Positions 8,535 through 17,132 of a stretch of DNA of 64,000 bases are shown in pieces. The notes beneath the pieces were generated by a model, which searched no databases, was not told where the DNA came from, and saw nothing but the letters and a program-made list of their open reading frames with translations. The first letter of the stretch is position 1. Every line of letters begins with the position of its first letter. A program made the position numbers and the translations under genes. The DNA is taken from contig NC_014817.1 of the NCBI RefSeq assembly GCF_000175215.2, positions 462,501-526,500 on the forward strand, read 5' to 3'. The stretch comes from Asticcacaulis excentricus CB 48 (GTDB lineage: Bacteria > Pseudomonadota > Alphaproteobacteria > Caulobacterales > Caulobacteraceae).

Positions 8535-8940
8535 GGGGCGTCTCTCAGATAAAATGAGTTGAGCGACGCATGAGCCTTGGTCCCGTTAATTGCCGGTTCG
8601 GCCGCATCTCCGTTTCCGGACGCCACCTTGCCGGGAAGGGCAGGTTGGCGTTAAGCGCGTCGCTTAACTCTGGATGCCTTTTCGCCATAGCCGTTCATAA
8701 GCGCTCGCGCAAGCGAAAGTTTCTGCGGAAACCGGTGGCGGGGCCCGATCCGGCCTCCCTTGAATATGGGTGGTAAAGTCCCACATTCAGCCTAGGTTCA
8801 GCCGAGGAATCGTCTAAGGTGAATGGTGAACCCCTGCGCAGGCATTGCGCGTATATATCCGGAGAACGCGCCCTTTTTCTTTACGCAGGGTGGTCGTTGG
8901 ACGCCTTGGCGAGGCGCGCTGTCCGGCTCAGGAGTAAGTA
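8535..8940. other. Divergent intergenic region upstream of lon and ltaE
   Basis: 406 bases without a convincing gene. It contains a perfect 8-bp hairpin with a 3-base loop (GTTAAGCG / CGCTTAAC, 8650-8668) and the heat-shock-like promoter described separately. A 68-codon open frame at 8570-8776 has no ribosome-binding site or recognisable features and I do not call it. Confidence 0.7.
8757..8787 (+). promoter_or_regulatory. Candidate sigma-32 (RpoH) heat-shock promoter of lon
   Basis: CCCTTGAA at 8757-8764, 15-base spacer, then CCCACATT at 8780-8787. This resembles the enteric RpoH consensus (CTTGAA, then CCCCATNT). It lies about 155 bases before the lon ATG. Heat-shock control of lon is well established in proteobacteria, which supports the reading; mapping of the start site is lacking. 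Confidence 0.6.
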
Positions 8941-11334
8941 ATGTTTGATGTTCTAACCATACCCGTATTGCCTTTAAGGGATATTGTGGTGTTCCCGCAC
9001 ATGGTCGTGCCGCTGTTTGTCGGACGTGAAAAGTCTGTGCAGGCGCTCGACGAGGTGATGAAGGGCGACAAGCAGATTCTGCTGGCTACCCAGAAAAATT
9101 CCGGTGACGATGATCCCGAAGCCGACGCCATTTACGACATTGGTGTTCTGGCCAATGTGCTGCAGTTGCTGAAGCTGCCGGACGGCACGGTCAAGGTGCT
9201 GGTCGAAGGCAAGTCGCGCGCCAAGATCAAGCGCTTTACCGGCCGCAGCGAATTCTATGAGGCCGAAGCCTATGCGCTGGAGCCTGCCGTGACGCAGGGC
9301 CCGGACCTCGAAGCGCTGGTGCGCGCCGTCACCGATCAGTTCGAAAACTACATCAAGCTCAACAAGAAGATTCCGCCGGAAGCGCTTCAGGCTCTGGCCG
9401 AAGTGTCGGAAGCCGACGTGCTGGCCGACTCGATTGCCGCGCATCTGGTCATCAAGATCGGCGAGAAGCAGCAGCTTCTGGAGCAACTTGCGGTCGCCAA
9501 GCGTCTGGAGCAGATCTATGCCCTGATGGAAGGTGAGATCAGCGTCCTTCAGGTCGAAAAGAAGATCCGTTCGCGCGTCAAGCGCCAGATGGAAAAGACC
9601 CAGCGCGAATATTACCTCAATGAGCAGATGAAGGCCATTCAGCGCGAGTTGGGTGAGCAGGACGACGCCAAGGACGAGATCCTCGAACTCGAAAAGAAGA
9701 TCAAGGCGACCAAGCTGAGCAAGGAAGCCCGCGCCAAGGCGATGTCGGAGTTGAACAAGCTGCGCCATATGTCTCCCATGTCGGCCGAATCGACCGTGGT
9801 GCGCAACTATCTCGACTGGCTGCTGGCCATCCCGTGGGGTGCGTCCAAGCCCAAGCCGATCGACCTCAGCAAGGCCGAAGATACTCTGGATGCCGACCAT
9901 TACGGCCTTGAGAAGGTCAAGGAGCGCATCCTTGAGCATCTGGCCGTACAGGCGCGTATGGGCACGCTGAAAGGCCCGATCCTGTGCCTTGTGGGGCCTC
10001 CGGGCGTCGGTAAGACGAGTCTGGGTAAGTCCATCGCCAAAGCGACGGGCCGCGAATTTGTGCGCATCAGTCTCGGCGGCGTGCGCGACGAATCGGAAAT
10101 CCGGGGCCATCGTCGCACCTATATCGGTTCTATGCCGGGCAAGATCATCCAGTCGATGAAGAAGGCCAAGACCACCAATGCCTTCTTCCTGCTCGATGAA
10201 ATCGACAAGATGGGCGCCGACTGGCGCGGCGACCCGGCTTCGGCCCTGCTCGAAGTGCTGGACCCGGCGCAAAATTCGACCTTCAACGACCATTATCTGG
10301 AGGTCGATTACGACCTGTCCAAGATCATGTTCGTGACGACGGCCAATTCGCTCAACATGCCTCAGCCCCTGCTCGACCGCATGGAGATCATCCGCATCCC
10401 CGGCTATACCGAGGACGAGAAGGTCGAAATCGCCAAGCGCCACATCCTGCCGTCTCTGGCAAAGGATCACGGCCTGCAAGGCGACGAGTGGATCGTGCCT
10501 GAACAGGCCATCCGCGACCTGATCCGTTACTACACCCGCGAGGCGGGCGTGCGCTCGCTGGAGCGGGAACTGGGCAATCTGGCGCGCAAGACTATCCGTG
10601 ACCTGGCGCGTGAGAAGGTCAGTTCGATCACGGTGGATGAGGCGCGCTTGGCCAAATATGCCGGCGTGCGCAAATTCCACTATGGCGAAACCGATGAAAC
10701 CGATCAGGTTGGTATCGTCACGGGCCTGGCCTGGACGGAATTCGGCGGCGACATCCTGACCATCGAAGCCATCAAGATGCCCGGTAAGGGCAATATGAAG
10801 GTCACGGGTAACCTCAAGGACGTGATGAAGGAATCCGTTTCGGCGGCCAATTCCTACGTCAAGGCGCTGGCGCCGAAGTTCGGCATCCTGCCGCCGGTCT
10901 TTGAACGCACCGACGTCCACGTGCACGTCCCCGAAGGTGCCACGCCCAAGGACGGTCCGTCGGCCGGCGTGGCCATGGTCACCGCTATGGTTTCGGTCCT
11001 GACCGGTATTCCGGTGCGCAAGGATATCGCCATGACCGGCGAAATCACCCTGCGCGGCCGCGTACTGGCCATCGGGGGCCTCAAGGAAAAGCTGCTGGCG
11101 GCGCTGCGTTCGGGCGTTAAGACCGTGCTGATCCCCAAGGAGAACGAGAAGGACCTGACTGAACTGCCTGAGAATGTGAAGGCCGGTCTGGAGATCATTC
11201 CGGTGAGCCATGTCGAACAGGTTCTGACCCACGCCCTGACCCGGCCGCTCGAATCTATCGAGTGGGTGGAGCCGGTGATTCCGCCCCCCGCGGTGCCCGC
11301 TGCGGATGACGCAGACGGTCTTACGGCCCATTAA
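8941..11334 (+). CDS. lon: ATP-dependent protease Lon
   Basis: Cytoplasmic AAA+ serine protease for misfolded and regulatory proteins. The 797-residue product has the N-terminal substrate-binding LON domain (to about residue 200), a long coiled-coil linker, Walker A GPPGVGKTS (352-360), Walker B FFLLDEIDK, and the C-terminal peptidase domain with the Ser-Lys dyad: Ser674 in KDGPSAGVA and Lys717 in GGLKEKL. The product ends in a Pro/Ala/Asp tail. In many proteobacteria lon follows clpX; here clpPX is absent from the window and the upstream neighbour is a threonine aldolase. An RpoH-like promoter lies upstream, and hairpins then the HU gene follow, a common lon-hup order. Confidence 0.99.
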   Translation: MFDVLTIPVLPLRDIVVFPHMVVPLFVGREKSVQALDEVMKGDKQILLATQKNSGDDDPEADAIYDIGVLANVLQLLKLPDGTVKVLVEGKSRAKIKRFTGRSEFYEAEAYALEPAVTQGPDLEALVRAVTDQFENYIKLNKKIPPEALQALAEVSEADVLADSIAAHLVIKIGEKQQLLEQLAVAKRLEQIYALMEGEISVLQVEKKIRSRVKRQMEKTQREYYLNEQMKAIQRELGEQDDAKDEILELEKKIKATKLSKEARAKAMSELNKLRHMSPMSAESTVVRNYLDWLLAIPWGASKPKPIDLSKAEDTLDADHYGLEKVKERILEHLAVQARMGTLKGPILCLVGPPGVGKTSLGKSIAKATGREFVRISLGGVRDESEIRGHRRTYIGSMPGKIIQSMKKAKTTNAFFLLDEIDKMGADWRGDPASALLEVLDPAQNSTFNDHYLEVDYDLSKIMFVTTANSLNMPQPLLDRMEIIRIPGYTEDEKVEIAKRHILPSLAKDHGLQGDEWIVPEQAIRDLIRYYTREAGVRSLERELGNLARKTIRDLAREKVSSITVDEARLAKYAGVRKFHYGETDETDQVGIVTGLAWTEFGGDILTIEAIKMPGKGNMKVTGNLKDVMKESVSAANSYVKALAPKFGILPPVFERTDVHVHVPEGATPKDGPSAGVAMVTAMVSVLTGIPVRKDIAMTGEITLRGRVLAIGGLKEKLLAALRSGVKTVLIPKENEKDLTELPENVKAGLEIIPVSHVEQVLTHALTRPLESIEWVEPVIPPPAVPAADDADGLTAH

Positions 11335-11353
11335 GCCGTAAGGGATAGCGCTA

Positions 11354-11433
11354 TTTTGGCGTGCACTCGCCAAAACGGTTGAGAAAAAAGAGCGGAATTT
11401 GCAGGCTAAGCGCCTCAAATTTCGCTCTTTTTT
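11354..11433 (+). terminator. Double hairpin and terminator after lon
   Basis: A perfect 8-bp hairpin (TTTTGGCG / CGCCAAAA, 11354-11375) is followed by an 18-bp stem with one mismatch (11384-11401 with 11416-11433) that ends in TTTTTT. The second is a strong bidirectional-looking intrinsic terminator between lon and the HU gene. Further along, TTGACG at 11487-11492 could be a -35 for the HU gene, but no good -10 is spaced correctly. Confidence 0.85.
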
Positions 11434-11598
11434 GTGTAAGTCATTAAAAAAACTCGGTTTGCAGTGCAAAAAATGCGATTTCGCTTTTGACGAGCGGGGG
11501 TTTTTGTAGTCTCTATCGGGTCCACCCGCCGACGACTCGCTGAGTCCGACAGGGAACGGTTCACACAAATGCCCGTCATGGCGGGCAGGGAGAAACTT

Positions 11599-11877
11599 AT
11601 GACGACCAAAGCTGAACTCGTGGCCGCCATTGCCGATCAGGCGGGCCTGACCAAGGAACAAGCCAAGAAGGCCGTTGACGCCTTCACCGATTCCGTCGTG
11701 GACGCCCTGAAAAAGGGTGAAGAAGTCCGCCTCGTCGGCTTCGGCACCTTCCTCGCTGTGAAGCGCGAAGCCGGCACCGCCCGCAACCCGCGTACCGGCG
11801 AAACCGTTTCGCGTCCGGCTTCGGTCACCGCGCGCTTCCGCGTCGGCGAAGGCCTGAAGAACGCCCTGAACGGTTAA
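11599..11877 (+). CDS. hup: DNA-binding protein HU
   Basis: Nucleoid-associated protein that bends DNA as a dimer. The 92-residue product has the whole HU/IHF fold: helical dimerisation part (MTTKAELVAAIADQAGLTKEQ), the GFGTF motif, and the DNA-binding arm with the intercalating Pro in ARNPRTGE. The start at 11599 is chosen over the longer frame because GGGAG lies at 11588-11592 and HU proteins begin here. It lies behind lon and has its own terminator; the second HU or IHF paralogues are not in the window. Confidence 0.97.
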   Translation: MTTKAELVAAIADQAGLTKEQAKKAVDAFTDSVVDALKKGEEVRLVGFGTFLAVKREAGTARNPRTGETVSRPASVTARFRVGEGLKNALNG

Positions 11878-11918
11878 GACCACTCACAGAATTTAAGCCG
11901 AAACGGCTTGACTTCGGG

Positions 11919-11953
11919 ACCGGAGGTTGGCATTGACCGGCCTCCGGTTTTTT
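11919..11953 (+). terminator. Rho-independent terminator after hup
   Basis: ACCGGAGG (11919-11926) pairs with CCTCCGGT (11941-11948), followed by TTTTTT. It ends the HU transcript 20 bases before tRNA-Val. Confidence 0.88.
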
Positions 11954-11973
11954 ATATCCGGTCCCCTGTGGAG

Positions 11974-12049
11974 GGGCGATTAGCTCAGCTGGCAGAGCGG
12001 CTCGTTTACACCGAGTAGGTCGGCGGTTCGATCCCGTCATCGCCCACCA
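11974..12049 (+). tRNA. tRNA-Val (TAC)
   Basis: Seven-base acceptor stem GGGCGAT / ATCGCCC, D-arm with AGCTCAGCTGGCAGAGC, anticodon loop TTTACAC reading TAC, T-arm GGTTCGATCC, and an encoded CCA. It is directly followed by degenerate tandem copies of its own 3' end. Confidence 0.97.
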
Positions 12050-12220
12050 TTTCCCCCTACAATTTGCGAACCGCCGCATCTTTGTGTGCTTGCTGACGCA
12101 AACGGGGGTTCGATCCCGTCATCTCCCACTATTTCCCCTTACGATTTGCGAACCGACGCGTCTTTGCTTGTTTGCAGACGCTAAAGGGGTTCAATCCCGT
12201 AATCGCCATCGATTTCCCCA
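12025..12220 (+). repeat. Degenerate 82-bp tandem repeat starting inside tRNA-Val
   Basis: Copy 1 is 12025-12106 (T-arm and acceptor end of tRNA-Val plus 57 bases downstream). Copy 2 is 12107-12187 (81 bases, roughly 80% identical by eye). Copy 3 is a 33-base partial at 12188-12220. Each begins with GGTTC(G/A)ATCCCGT and carries a version of the tRNA 3' end; only copy 1 belongs to a complete tRNA. No gene lies in the repeats. Confidence 0.85.
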
Positions 12221-12262
12221 CACATCATACTGGTTTTTGCGCGTCCAAAGCGGCAAAGAAAA

Positions 12263-12288
12263 ACCGGCCTGAACGTTCTCAGGCCGGT
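12263..12288 (-). terminator. Terminator of the minus-strand gene at 12296-12541
   Basis: A perfect 10-bp stem (12263-12272 with 12279-12288) around a 6-base loop lies 8 bases past the gene's stop. Read on the minus strand it is followed by TTTTTCTTT; on the plus strand by CTGATTTTT. It probably works in both directions. Confidence 0.85.
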
Positions 12289-12295
12289 CTGATTT

Positions 12296-12541
12296 TTAGT
12301 TTGTCGCCTTTTCGGCGTTGCGTTTGATGTTTTCGGCAGGGGGCTGATCACCCAACTCATCAGCGGCCTTGTCCACGCCCTGCGGCAGGGCCTCTACGGC
12401 ATCGCCCATGCGCTCAGAGCCGCTACGGTTGTCCTGCATCAGAAACACGGCACCGACCGCCAAAAGCGCGATCACGGCCACGCCAATCAGGATGAGAATG
12501 CTGTTTGTGCCCTTACCGGGGGCCGTCGTTGTACTCGCCAT
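12296..12541 (-). CDS. Small single-pass membrane protein, unknown function
   Basis: 81 residues: a Thr/Gly-rich N-terminus, one hydrophobic segment at about residues 15-35 (ILILIGVAVIALLAVGAVFL), then a polar acidic tail with several Glu, Asp and Asn. The lack of a cleavage motif suggests an N-in, C-out membrane anchor. GAGGAG stands just upstream of the ATG on the minus strand, and a strong terminator follows, so it is likely to be its own transcription unit. I recognise no family. Confidence 0.75.
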   Translation of the reverse strand: MASTTTAPGKGTNSILILIGVAVIALLAVGAVFLMQDNRSGSERMGDAVEALPQGVDKAADELGDQPPAENIKRNAEKATN

Positions 12542-12635
12542 AGGAAGGCTCCTCTATCTCTTCGAAGGTCCGAGGATAGGCGTAGCCGTGAAAGCGCTCA
12601 GCACGGATAACAGCCGCGGCGAATAGGAAGCGCAT

Positions 12636-12665
12636 AAAAAAAACCGCCGGGGTTACCGGCGGTTT
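12636..12665 (-). terminator. Terminator of the autotransporter gene
   Basis: A 10-bp stem AAACCGCCGG / CCGGCGGTTT (12641-12650 with 12656-12665), five-base loop, followed on the minus strand by eight Ts. It lies 22 bases past the autotransporter stop. Confidence 0.9.
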
Positions 12666-12687
12666 TTGCGGTCCGATCTGGAACAGA

Positions 12688-15600
12688 TCAGAACTGGAAG
12701 CGGGCGCGCAGCGACAGCGACACGTTGTCGTAGGCGTCGTACTTTTCATATTCGGCTTCGATACCGAAATAGCTGTACTCATTCGAAGCTGCGAGGCGCA
12801 CACCGGCAATCGGTGCGCCGCCCTTGATGTCGCCGCCCTTGAGCGTGAACGGGGTGGCGGTGCCGAAGCGGGCCACCGTATCGGCGATTTCCGCTGAGAA
12901 ATTATTGCGGTAACCAACCCAGATTTCCGGACGGAAGAGGGCGTTCTTGTTCGAACGGCCGATATTCAGCAAGGCGGTGCCGCTGAAGATATGGCCGGTG
13001 CGCTCATCCACCGACAGGTCGAAGGCCGTGCCGCCGCCGGTCTCGGTATGGGCGTCTTCCTTCAGGCCAAAATAGTCGGCGCTGACCATGGGGGTCAGGC
13101 TCAGCCAGCCGGCATCGACGCTGTAGGAGGCCCCGATGCTACCCGAATAGCTGACGCCCTTCCACTTGGCGGTCGAACTGGCGATGAAGGCGGGTTCGAG
13201 GATCTGACGCTTCGATTCGAAGTTGGCGTAGCCCACGCCACCGCGCACCCAACCTTTCAGGCCCGAACCGTTATCCATGCGCCAATAGGCTCCCAGAGAC
13301 AGGTCGGTCGAGCTGAGGTCTTCGTCCGGCGCGCCCAGCGTGCCCTTGGGGTTGGTGGCCGTGTAGGCCAGATAAAGACCCGCGGCCTGCGTCGAGGTAA
13401 TGCCCCGCTCAACGCCCCCGGCAAAGGCAAAGCCGGTCGATTCGAAGCCCGTAACGTCGGTGCGGTTGCGATTGATCTGGAAGCCGTATTCCTGCGCCCA
13501 GTACTGGTTGACGCCGGCCTGCGGGATAATCGACTGGCTGGCCATGGTGCGCGACAGGCCGTCATTACTCTTGGACAGGGTCAGCAGCGTTTCGCCGGAA
13601 TAGTCGGGCAGGAAGGACAGATAGGCCTTGTTAAAGCCATCCGCCGTCGTCGGGTCGAGCAGGGCGCGTGTGGCGCTGGCATTGCCCTGGGCGGCGGTCA
13701 TAACGGCATCGAAGGCCGCGAACTCATTGACCGACAGGGTGGTTTCGCTCTGTGTACGCAGGCGCACATCGGCGTACAGCGCCGTATTGGCCGTATTGGT
13801 CGAAAGGGCGGCCTTGTACAGATAGGGGACATTGCTGTCGAGGCTGGCCGTATCGAGGGTGCCGAGCGTGATGTTCGAAGCGGTCAGAAGCGTATAGCGC
13901 GTCGCCGGTTTGACGATGCTGGACATGCCGATCTGCACCTTGGCGCCGGTTTCAAACACGGCGGCCCCGGAGGCGGCGATAAGGGGGGTGTTGGGGTTGG
14001 CTGTATCCGGCACAAAGCGCAGCGTCCCCTCCTTGCGCACATTCACCGTCGTGGCATTGAGCTTGGAACCGGTGTCGAGATTGAGCGCGCCTTTCACGAT
14101 GTCGAGCGACACCGTACCGGAGCCGGTCATCTTGCCGCCAACAATGCCGTTGGTGGTGATGCTCAGGCTGTTGCTGCCGGCGCCAAAGTCGATATTGCCG
14201 ATGACGAAGCCGCCATCGATCTTCACGACATCATTGCCCGAGCCCAGTCGGATATCGCCTGAGATAACGGGGGCGGCGACTGTGTTATCATCCGGCTTGA
14301 GGTCGGTCTGGACCAGGGTGACGCCGGCCGTGTTGCCGCTCAGATCGATGGCCACGGCCCGGTTGGTGGTCGGGTCAACCACGCCATTAGCATCGTCGTC
14401 GGTCTGGGTGAGCGAGGCCGTGATATTGCCGGTATTGTTCAGGCGTACCAGTGTGTTCGAGCCATCAAAAATCGCCGTCGCGTTCGACTTGGAGCCCGTT
14501 GACGCCGCGCTGATCGTACCGCTGACATTGACTTCGGGCACCTTAGCCCCTGAGCCGATATACAGGGCATAGGCGGTTTCGTTCTTGGTGGAACTGTTGG
14601 CGGCGCGCAGGGTGCCACCGACATTAAAGACGTTGGCGAACGTCCCGGCCAGAAGGTTGGCGGTTCGCGCTTCGGCCAGGTAGGAAGAGGCCGAAACGGT
14701 GCCGTTGATCAGGATGCCGTTTTCAAAGGTGACGTTGCGACCCATGCCACCCGTTTCGATGGCCTTGGCGATCACGCCTTCGAACACGCCGGAAGAGGCG
14801 ATGCTGCCGCGCACGACCAGACCGAACTTCTGGTTCTTATAGGTATCCGTCGCGGTCGTCGCGATATTGATCGCGTTGATAGTGATGTCCTGCGTGGACG
14901 AACCGACCTTAAGGGCCGCCGCACCGCCATATTGCGACAGGCTGGCGGCACCGTCGCCCGTGTCGGTGACACCATTGCCGTCTTCGTCGTTATTGCGCTC
15001 GGCTTCCGCCTTCGAAGCATCAGTATCGGCAATGGTGGACTGAATCAGTATGCCCTTGGTGACGTTGCCAGCGATATTGACCAATGGTCCCGCCTGTAGC
15101 TTGTCTTCTGCCTGAAGCTTGTCCAGTGTCGCCTTGTCCGTCACTGTGGTCAGGCGGTAGCCGGTGCCAGCGACCGTTCCGTCCAGAATCAACGCGCCGG
15201 TAAGGTTGCTCGCGAGGTTGAGCGCCGTAGCATTCTCACCCTGTACCGTTGTCGAACCGCCGATGACGATATTACCCGTGACACCGCCTTCAAACGAATA
15301 GGCACGCGCGTTTGTGCCGACGACGTTTACCGTGCTGTCGGAAGCAAAATTACCGGTCAGGGCGTTTTCAAAGCGCACACCGTATGAATTGTTACCTTCG
15401 ACCTGAATAGCGCTGGCCGAAGCGAGGCTGACATCGCCAATGAAAGGGGAGGTGCCAACGGACCGAATGCCGTAGCGACGCTCGCCTTTGGCGAAGACGC
15501 CATCGGCGATGCCGTCCGCAGGGGAGTCTGTGTCTGTCGGGGTGTAGTCGTCGGTGACGGTGATCTTGCCGGAGAGGGTGAGGCCGCTGGTGCGGCCACC

Positions 15601-15894
15601 ATCAATATAAATGCCCGTGGCGTCATCGCCCGAAGACGACATGTCGATCGCGCCGACGACATTCACCTTATTGTTCGAATCAATCGTGATTGCGCGCGCG
15701 CCTGCTGTCTTGAGCGTAATCGTGCCGCCCGTATCCAGCTTGATATCGTCTGCCGTACCCGCCGTAGTCGCCGTTGAAGTTTTAACAGGGGCGGTCGTCG
15801 AAGTATTAATAACGACTTCAGCCTGCGCCACACCTGCGGTAACCGCGATGACCAGGCCAAGGGCGGTGGCATTTAAGAGATGAGATTTGCGCAT
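12688..15894 (-). CDS. Type V autotransporter with beta-helix-like passenger
   Basis: A self-exporting surface protein of 1068 residues. The N-terminus is a signal peptide (MRKSHLLNATALGL, cleavage near AQA-EV, about residue 25). Residues 26 to about 780 form a repetitive Gly/Asn/Thr/Val-rich passenger typical of right-handed beta-helices (recurring GNI, SGNDVV, GTVS patterns). The last 280 residues form the beta-barrel and end in SLSLRARFQF, the terminal-Phe outer-membrane signal. The passenger holds several Asp/Asn-rich loops such as NDEDGNGVTDTGDG that look like calcium sites. It has almost no cysteine. It is monocistronic with its own terminator. Adhesin or surface-layer roles are plausible, but the passenger function is unknown. 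Confidence 0.9.
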   Translation of the reverse strand: MRKSHLLNATALGLVIAVTAGVAQAEVVINTSTTAPVKTSTATTAGTADDIKLDTGGTITLKTAGARAITIDSNNKVNVVGAIDMSSSGDDATGIYIDGGRTSGLTLSGKITVTDDYTPTDTDSPADGIADGVFAKGERRYGIRSVGTSPFIGDVSLASASAIQVEGNNSYGVRFENALTGNFASDSTVNVVGTNARAYSFEGGVTGNIVIGGSTTVQGENATALNLASNLTGALILDGTVAGTGYRLTTVTDKATLDKLQAEDKLQAGPLVNIAGNVTKGILIQSTIADTDASKAEAERNNDEDGNGVTDTGDGAASLSQYGGAAALKVGSSTQDITINAINIATTATDTYKNQKFGLVVRGSIASSGVFEGVIAKAIETGGMGRNVTFENGILINGTVSASSYLAEARTANLLAGTFANVFNVGGTLRAANSSTKNETAYALYIGSGAKVPEVNVSGTISAASTGSKSNATAIFDGSNTLVRLNNTGNITASLTQTDDDANGVVDPTTNRAVAIDLSGNTAGVTLVQTDLKPDDNTVAAPVISGDIRLGSGNDVVKIDGGFVIGNIDFGAGSNSLSITTNGIVGGKMTGSGTVSLDIVKGALNLDTGSKLNATTVNVRKEGTLRFVPDTANPNTPLIAASGAAVFETGAKVQIGMSSIVKPATRYTLLTASNITLGTLDTASLDSNVPYLYKAALSTNTANTALYADVRLRTQSETTLSVNEFAAFDAVMTAAQGNASATRALLDPTTADGFNKAYLSFLPDYSGETLLTLSKSNDGLSRTMASQSIIPQAGVNQYWAQEYGFQINRNRTDVTGFESTGFAFAGGVERGITSTQAAGLYLAYTATNPKGTLGAPDEDLSSTDLSLGAYWRMDNGSGLKGWVRGGVGYANFESKRQILEPAFIASSTAKWKGVSYSGSIGASYSVDAGWLSLTPMVSADYFGLKEDAHTETGGGTAFDLSVDERTGHIFSGTALLNIGRSNKNALFRPEIWVGYRNNFSAEIADTVARFGTATPFTLKGGDIKGGAPIAGVRLAASNEYSYFGIEAEYEKYDAYDNVSLSLRARFQF

Positions 15895-16220
15895 AGTCTC
15901 GCTTTCGCTCGTCGATTTGAATTCTCAGACAGAACAACGCGTCGCGTCATGCAATGGCGCGCCTGCCCCCAAAGAAACAATGTACTGGCGGAATTTTCCC
16001 GCTTTCGTGTCAGCGGCGACTTTTCGGGACGAATATGGGCTATTCTATGTCATCCCGGACATGCCGGGGCCCGTATATGTCGTTTGCGTCAACCCTGTTT
16101 CGTCACAGACATACACGCGAAGACAAAGATTTGCCTAATGCAAATTTTGCGCGAAGATGAATTTTGATGAAAGAAGAAGAGAGGATATGCGGGGCCACCT
16201 GAGAGAGCGTATCCTCCAGG
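15895..16220. other. Intergenic region between autotransporter and tRNA-Asp
   Basis: 326 bases that should hold the autotransporter promoter on the minus strand. I see no clear -35/-10 pair. Three overlapping short open frames on the plus strand (within 15880-16167) have no ribosome-binding site or family features and are not called. Confidence 0.6.
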
Positions 16221-16297
16221 TGGCGCGAGTGACGGGGCTCGAACCCGCGACCTTCGGCGTGACAGGCCGACACTCTAACCAACTGAGCTACACCCGC
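16221..16297 (-). tRNA. tRNA-Asp (GTC), copy 1
   Basis: 77 bases with acceptor stem GCGGGTG / CACTCGC, D-arm, anticodon loop reading GTC, T-arm GGGTTCGAGCCC and an encoded CCA. The sequence is identical to the copy at 16358-16434, 60 bases away. Confidence 0.97.
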
Positions 16298-16357
16298 ATT
16301 CCTGTTCGGGCAACAATGTCTATGGAGGCGAAGGCCACCGGCTTGTGCTACAAGGGG

Positions 16358-16434
16358 TGGCGCGAGTGACGGGGCTCGAACCCGCGACCTTCGGCGTGAC
16401 AGGCCGACACTCTAACCAACTGAGCTACACCCGC
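16358..16434 (-). tRNA. tRNA-Asp (GTC), copy 2
   Basis: Same 77-base sequence as the copy at 16221-16297, including the CCA. Both are read on the minus strand, so this is the promoter-proximal copy and the pair is probably one transcript. Their spacer shows no repeat of the tRNA. Confidence 0.97.
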
Positions 16435-16754
16435 ATCCATACATTGTCATTCTCTGCGTCAGGACGTTAGCCCCTCCGAAGAGGTGCGCTAGATAGTGCG
16501 GGGCGGCCCGCGGTGTCAAGCGTCATATTGCGGAAAACCGTCAAAAAGCCATTTGGCTGTGGAAGACCGGGGAGGGCTTGAGAACGATTTTCAAGTGCAG
16601 AGAATTCGACGACATTTTTGGCATTTCCCCCGATTTTAGGCTTTTGAGTGTTTGAAGCGCGGCGCGAGGTGGTCTAATAGGCTCAGTTGAGTCTGTCCCC
16701 CGAACCTTTTGCGGTGCACCATGGGTGGGGCAGAGCCAAAAGTGGGATCGTACA
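16435..16754 (+). promoter_or_regulatory. Upstream region of the nuo operon
   Basis: 320 bases between the tRNA-Asp pair and nuoA. A possible promoter is TTGAAG at 16652-16657 and TCTAAT at 16673-16678 (15-base spacer), about 75 bases before the nuoA start. The match is only moderate. No gene or structured RNA is evident. Confidence 0.4.
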
Positions 16755-17132
16755 ATGGAAGCCCTCCTTATAAAGTATCTGCCGATTGTGATTTTCTTCG
16801 GCATCGCCCTCGTCCTTGGGCTGGGGTTCATCATCGCGGCGCTGGTTCTGGCGCCCAAGGCCCCCGACACCGAAAAGCTTTCGGCTTACGAATGCGGCTT
16901 CAACGCCTTCGACAGCGCCCGTCAGAAGTTTGACGTGCGCTTCTATCTCGTCTCGATCCTCTTCATCATCTTCGATCTCGAAGTGGCCTTCCTCTTCCCG
17001 TGGGCGGTGTCGATGTTCGACCTGCCGCAGGCGGGGATGCAGTTTGCCTTCTGGTCGATGATGGTCTTTCTGGGCGTCCTGACGGTCGGCTTTATCTATG
17101 AGTGGAACAAAGGAGCCCTGGAATGGGAGTAA
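16755..17132 (+). CDS. nuoA: NADH-quinone oxidoreductase subunit A
   Basis: Membrane subunit of complex I near the quinone site. 125 residues, three hydrophobic segments (about 6-30, 64-86, 92-114), with the conserved Cys-containing loop YECGFNAFDSARQKFDVRFY between the first two. The ATG at 16755 gives the usual N-terminus directly before the first membrane helix; a longer in-frame start adds ten residues without support. It overlaps nuoB by ten bases. Confidence 0.97.
   Translation: MEALLIKYLPIVIFFGIALVLGLGFIIAALVLAPKAPDTEKLSAYECGFNAFDSARQKFDVRFYLVSILFIIFDLEVAFLFPWAVSMFDLPQAGMQFAFWSMMVFLGVLTVGFIYEWNKGALEWE

Noticed and set aside
8570..8776. 68-codon frame upstream of lon
   Set aside because: No ribosome site, no hydrophobic or domain pattern, and it crosses the hairpin and the heat-shock promoter.
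11487..11516. Sigma-70 promoter for hup from TTGACG at 11487
   Set aside because: The -35 is good, but no -10 hexamer with fair match lies 16-18 bases downstream; left as unproven.
8974..11883. 969-codon open frame on the minus strand opposite lon and hup
   Set aside because: It is antisense to lon in the frame that high-GC codon bias keeps open. It has His/Arg/Leu-rich low-complexity composition, no family motif and no start signal. lon on the other strand is certain.
12084..12272. 62-codon frame across the tRNA-Val repeats
   Set aside because: Entirely within degenerate tandem copies of tRNA sequence; the repeats explain the open frame.
12991..14262. 423-codon frame opposite the autotransporter
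   Set aside because: The autotransporter frame has signal peptide, barrel and terminal Phe; the opposite frame is Gly/Arg/Ala-rich without motifs.
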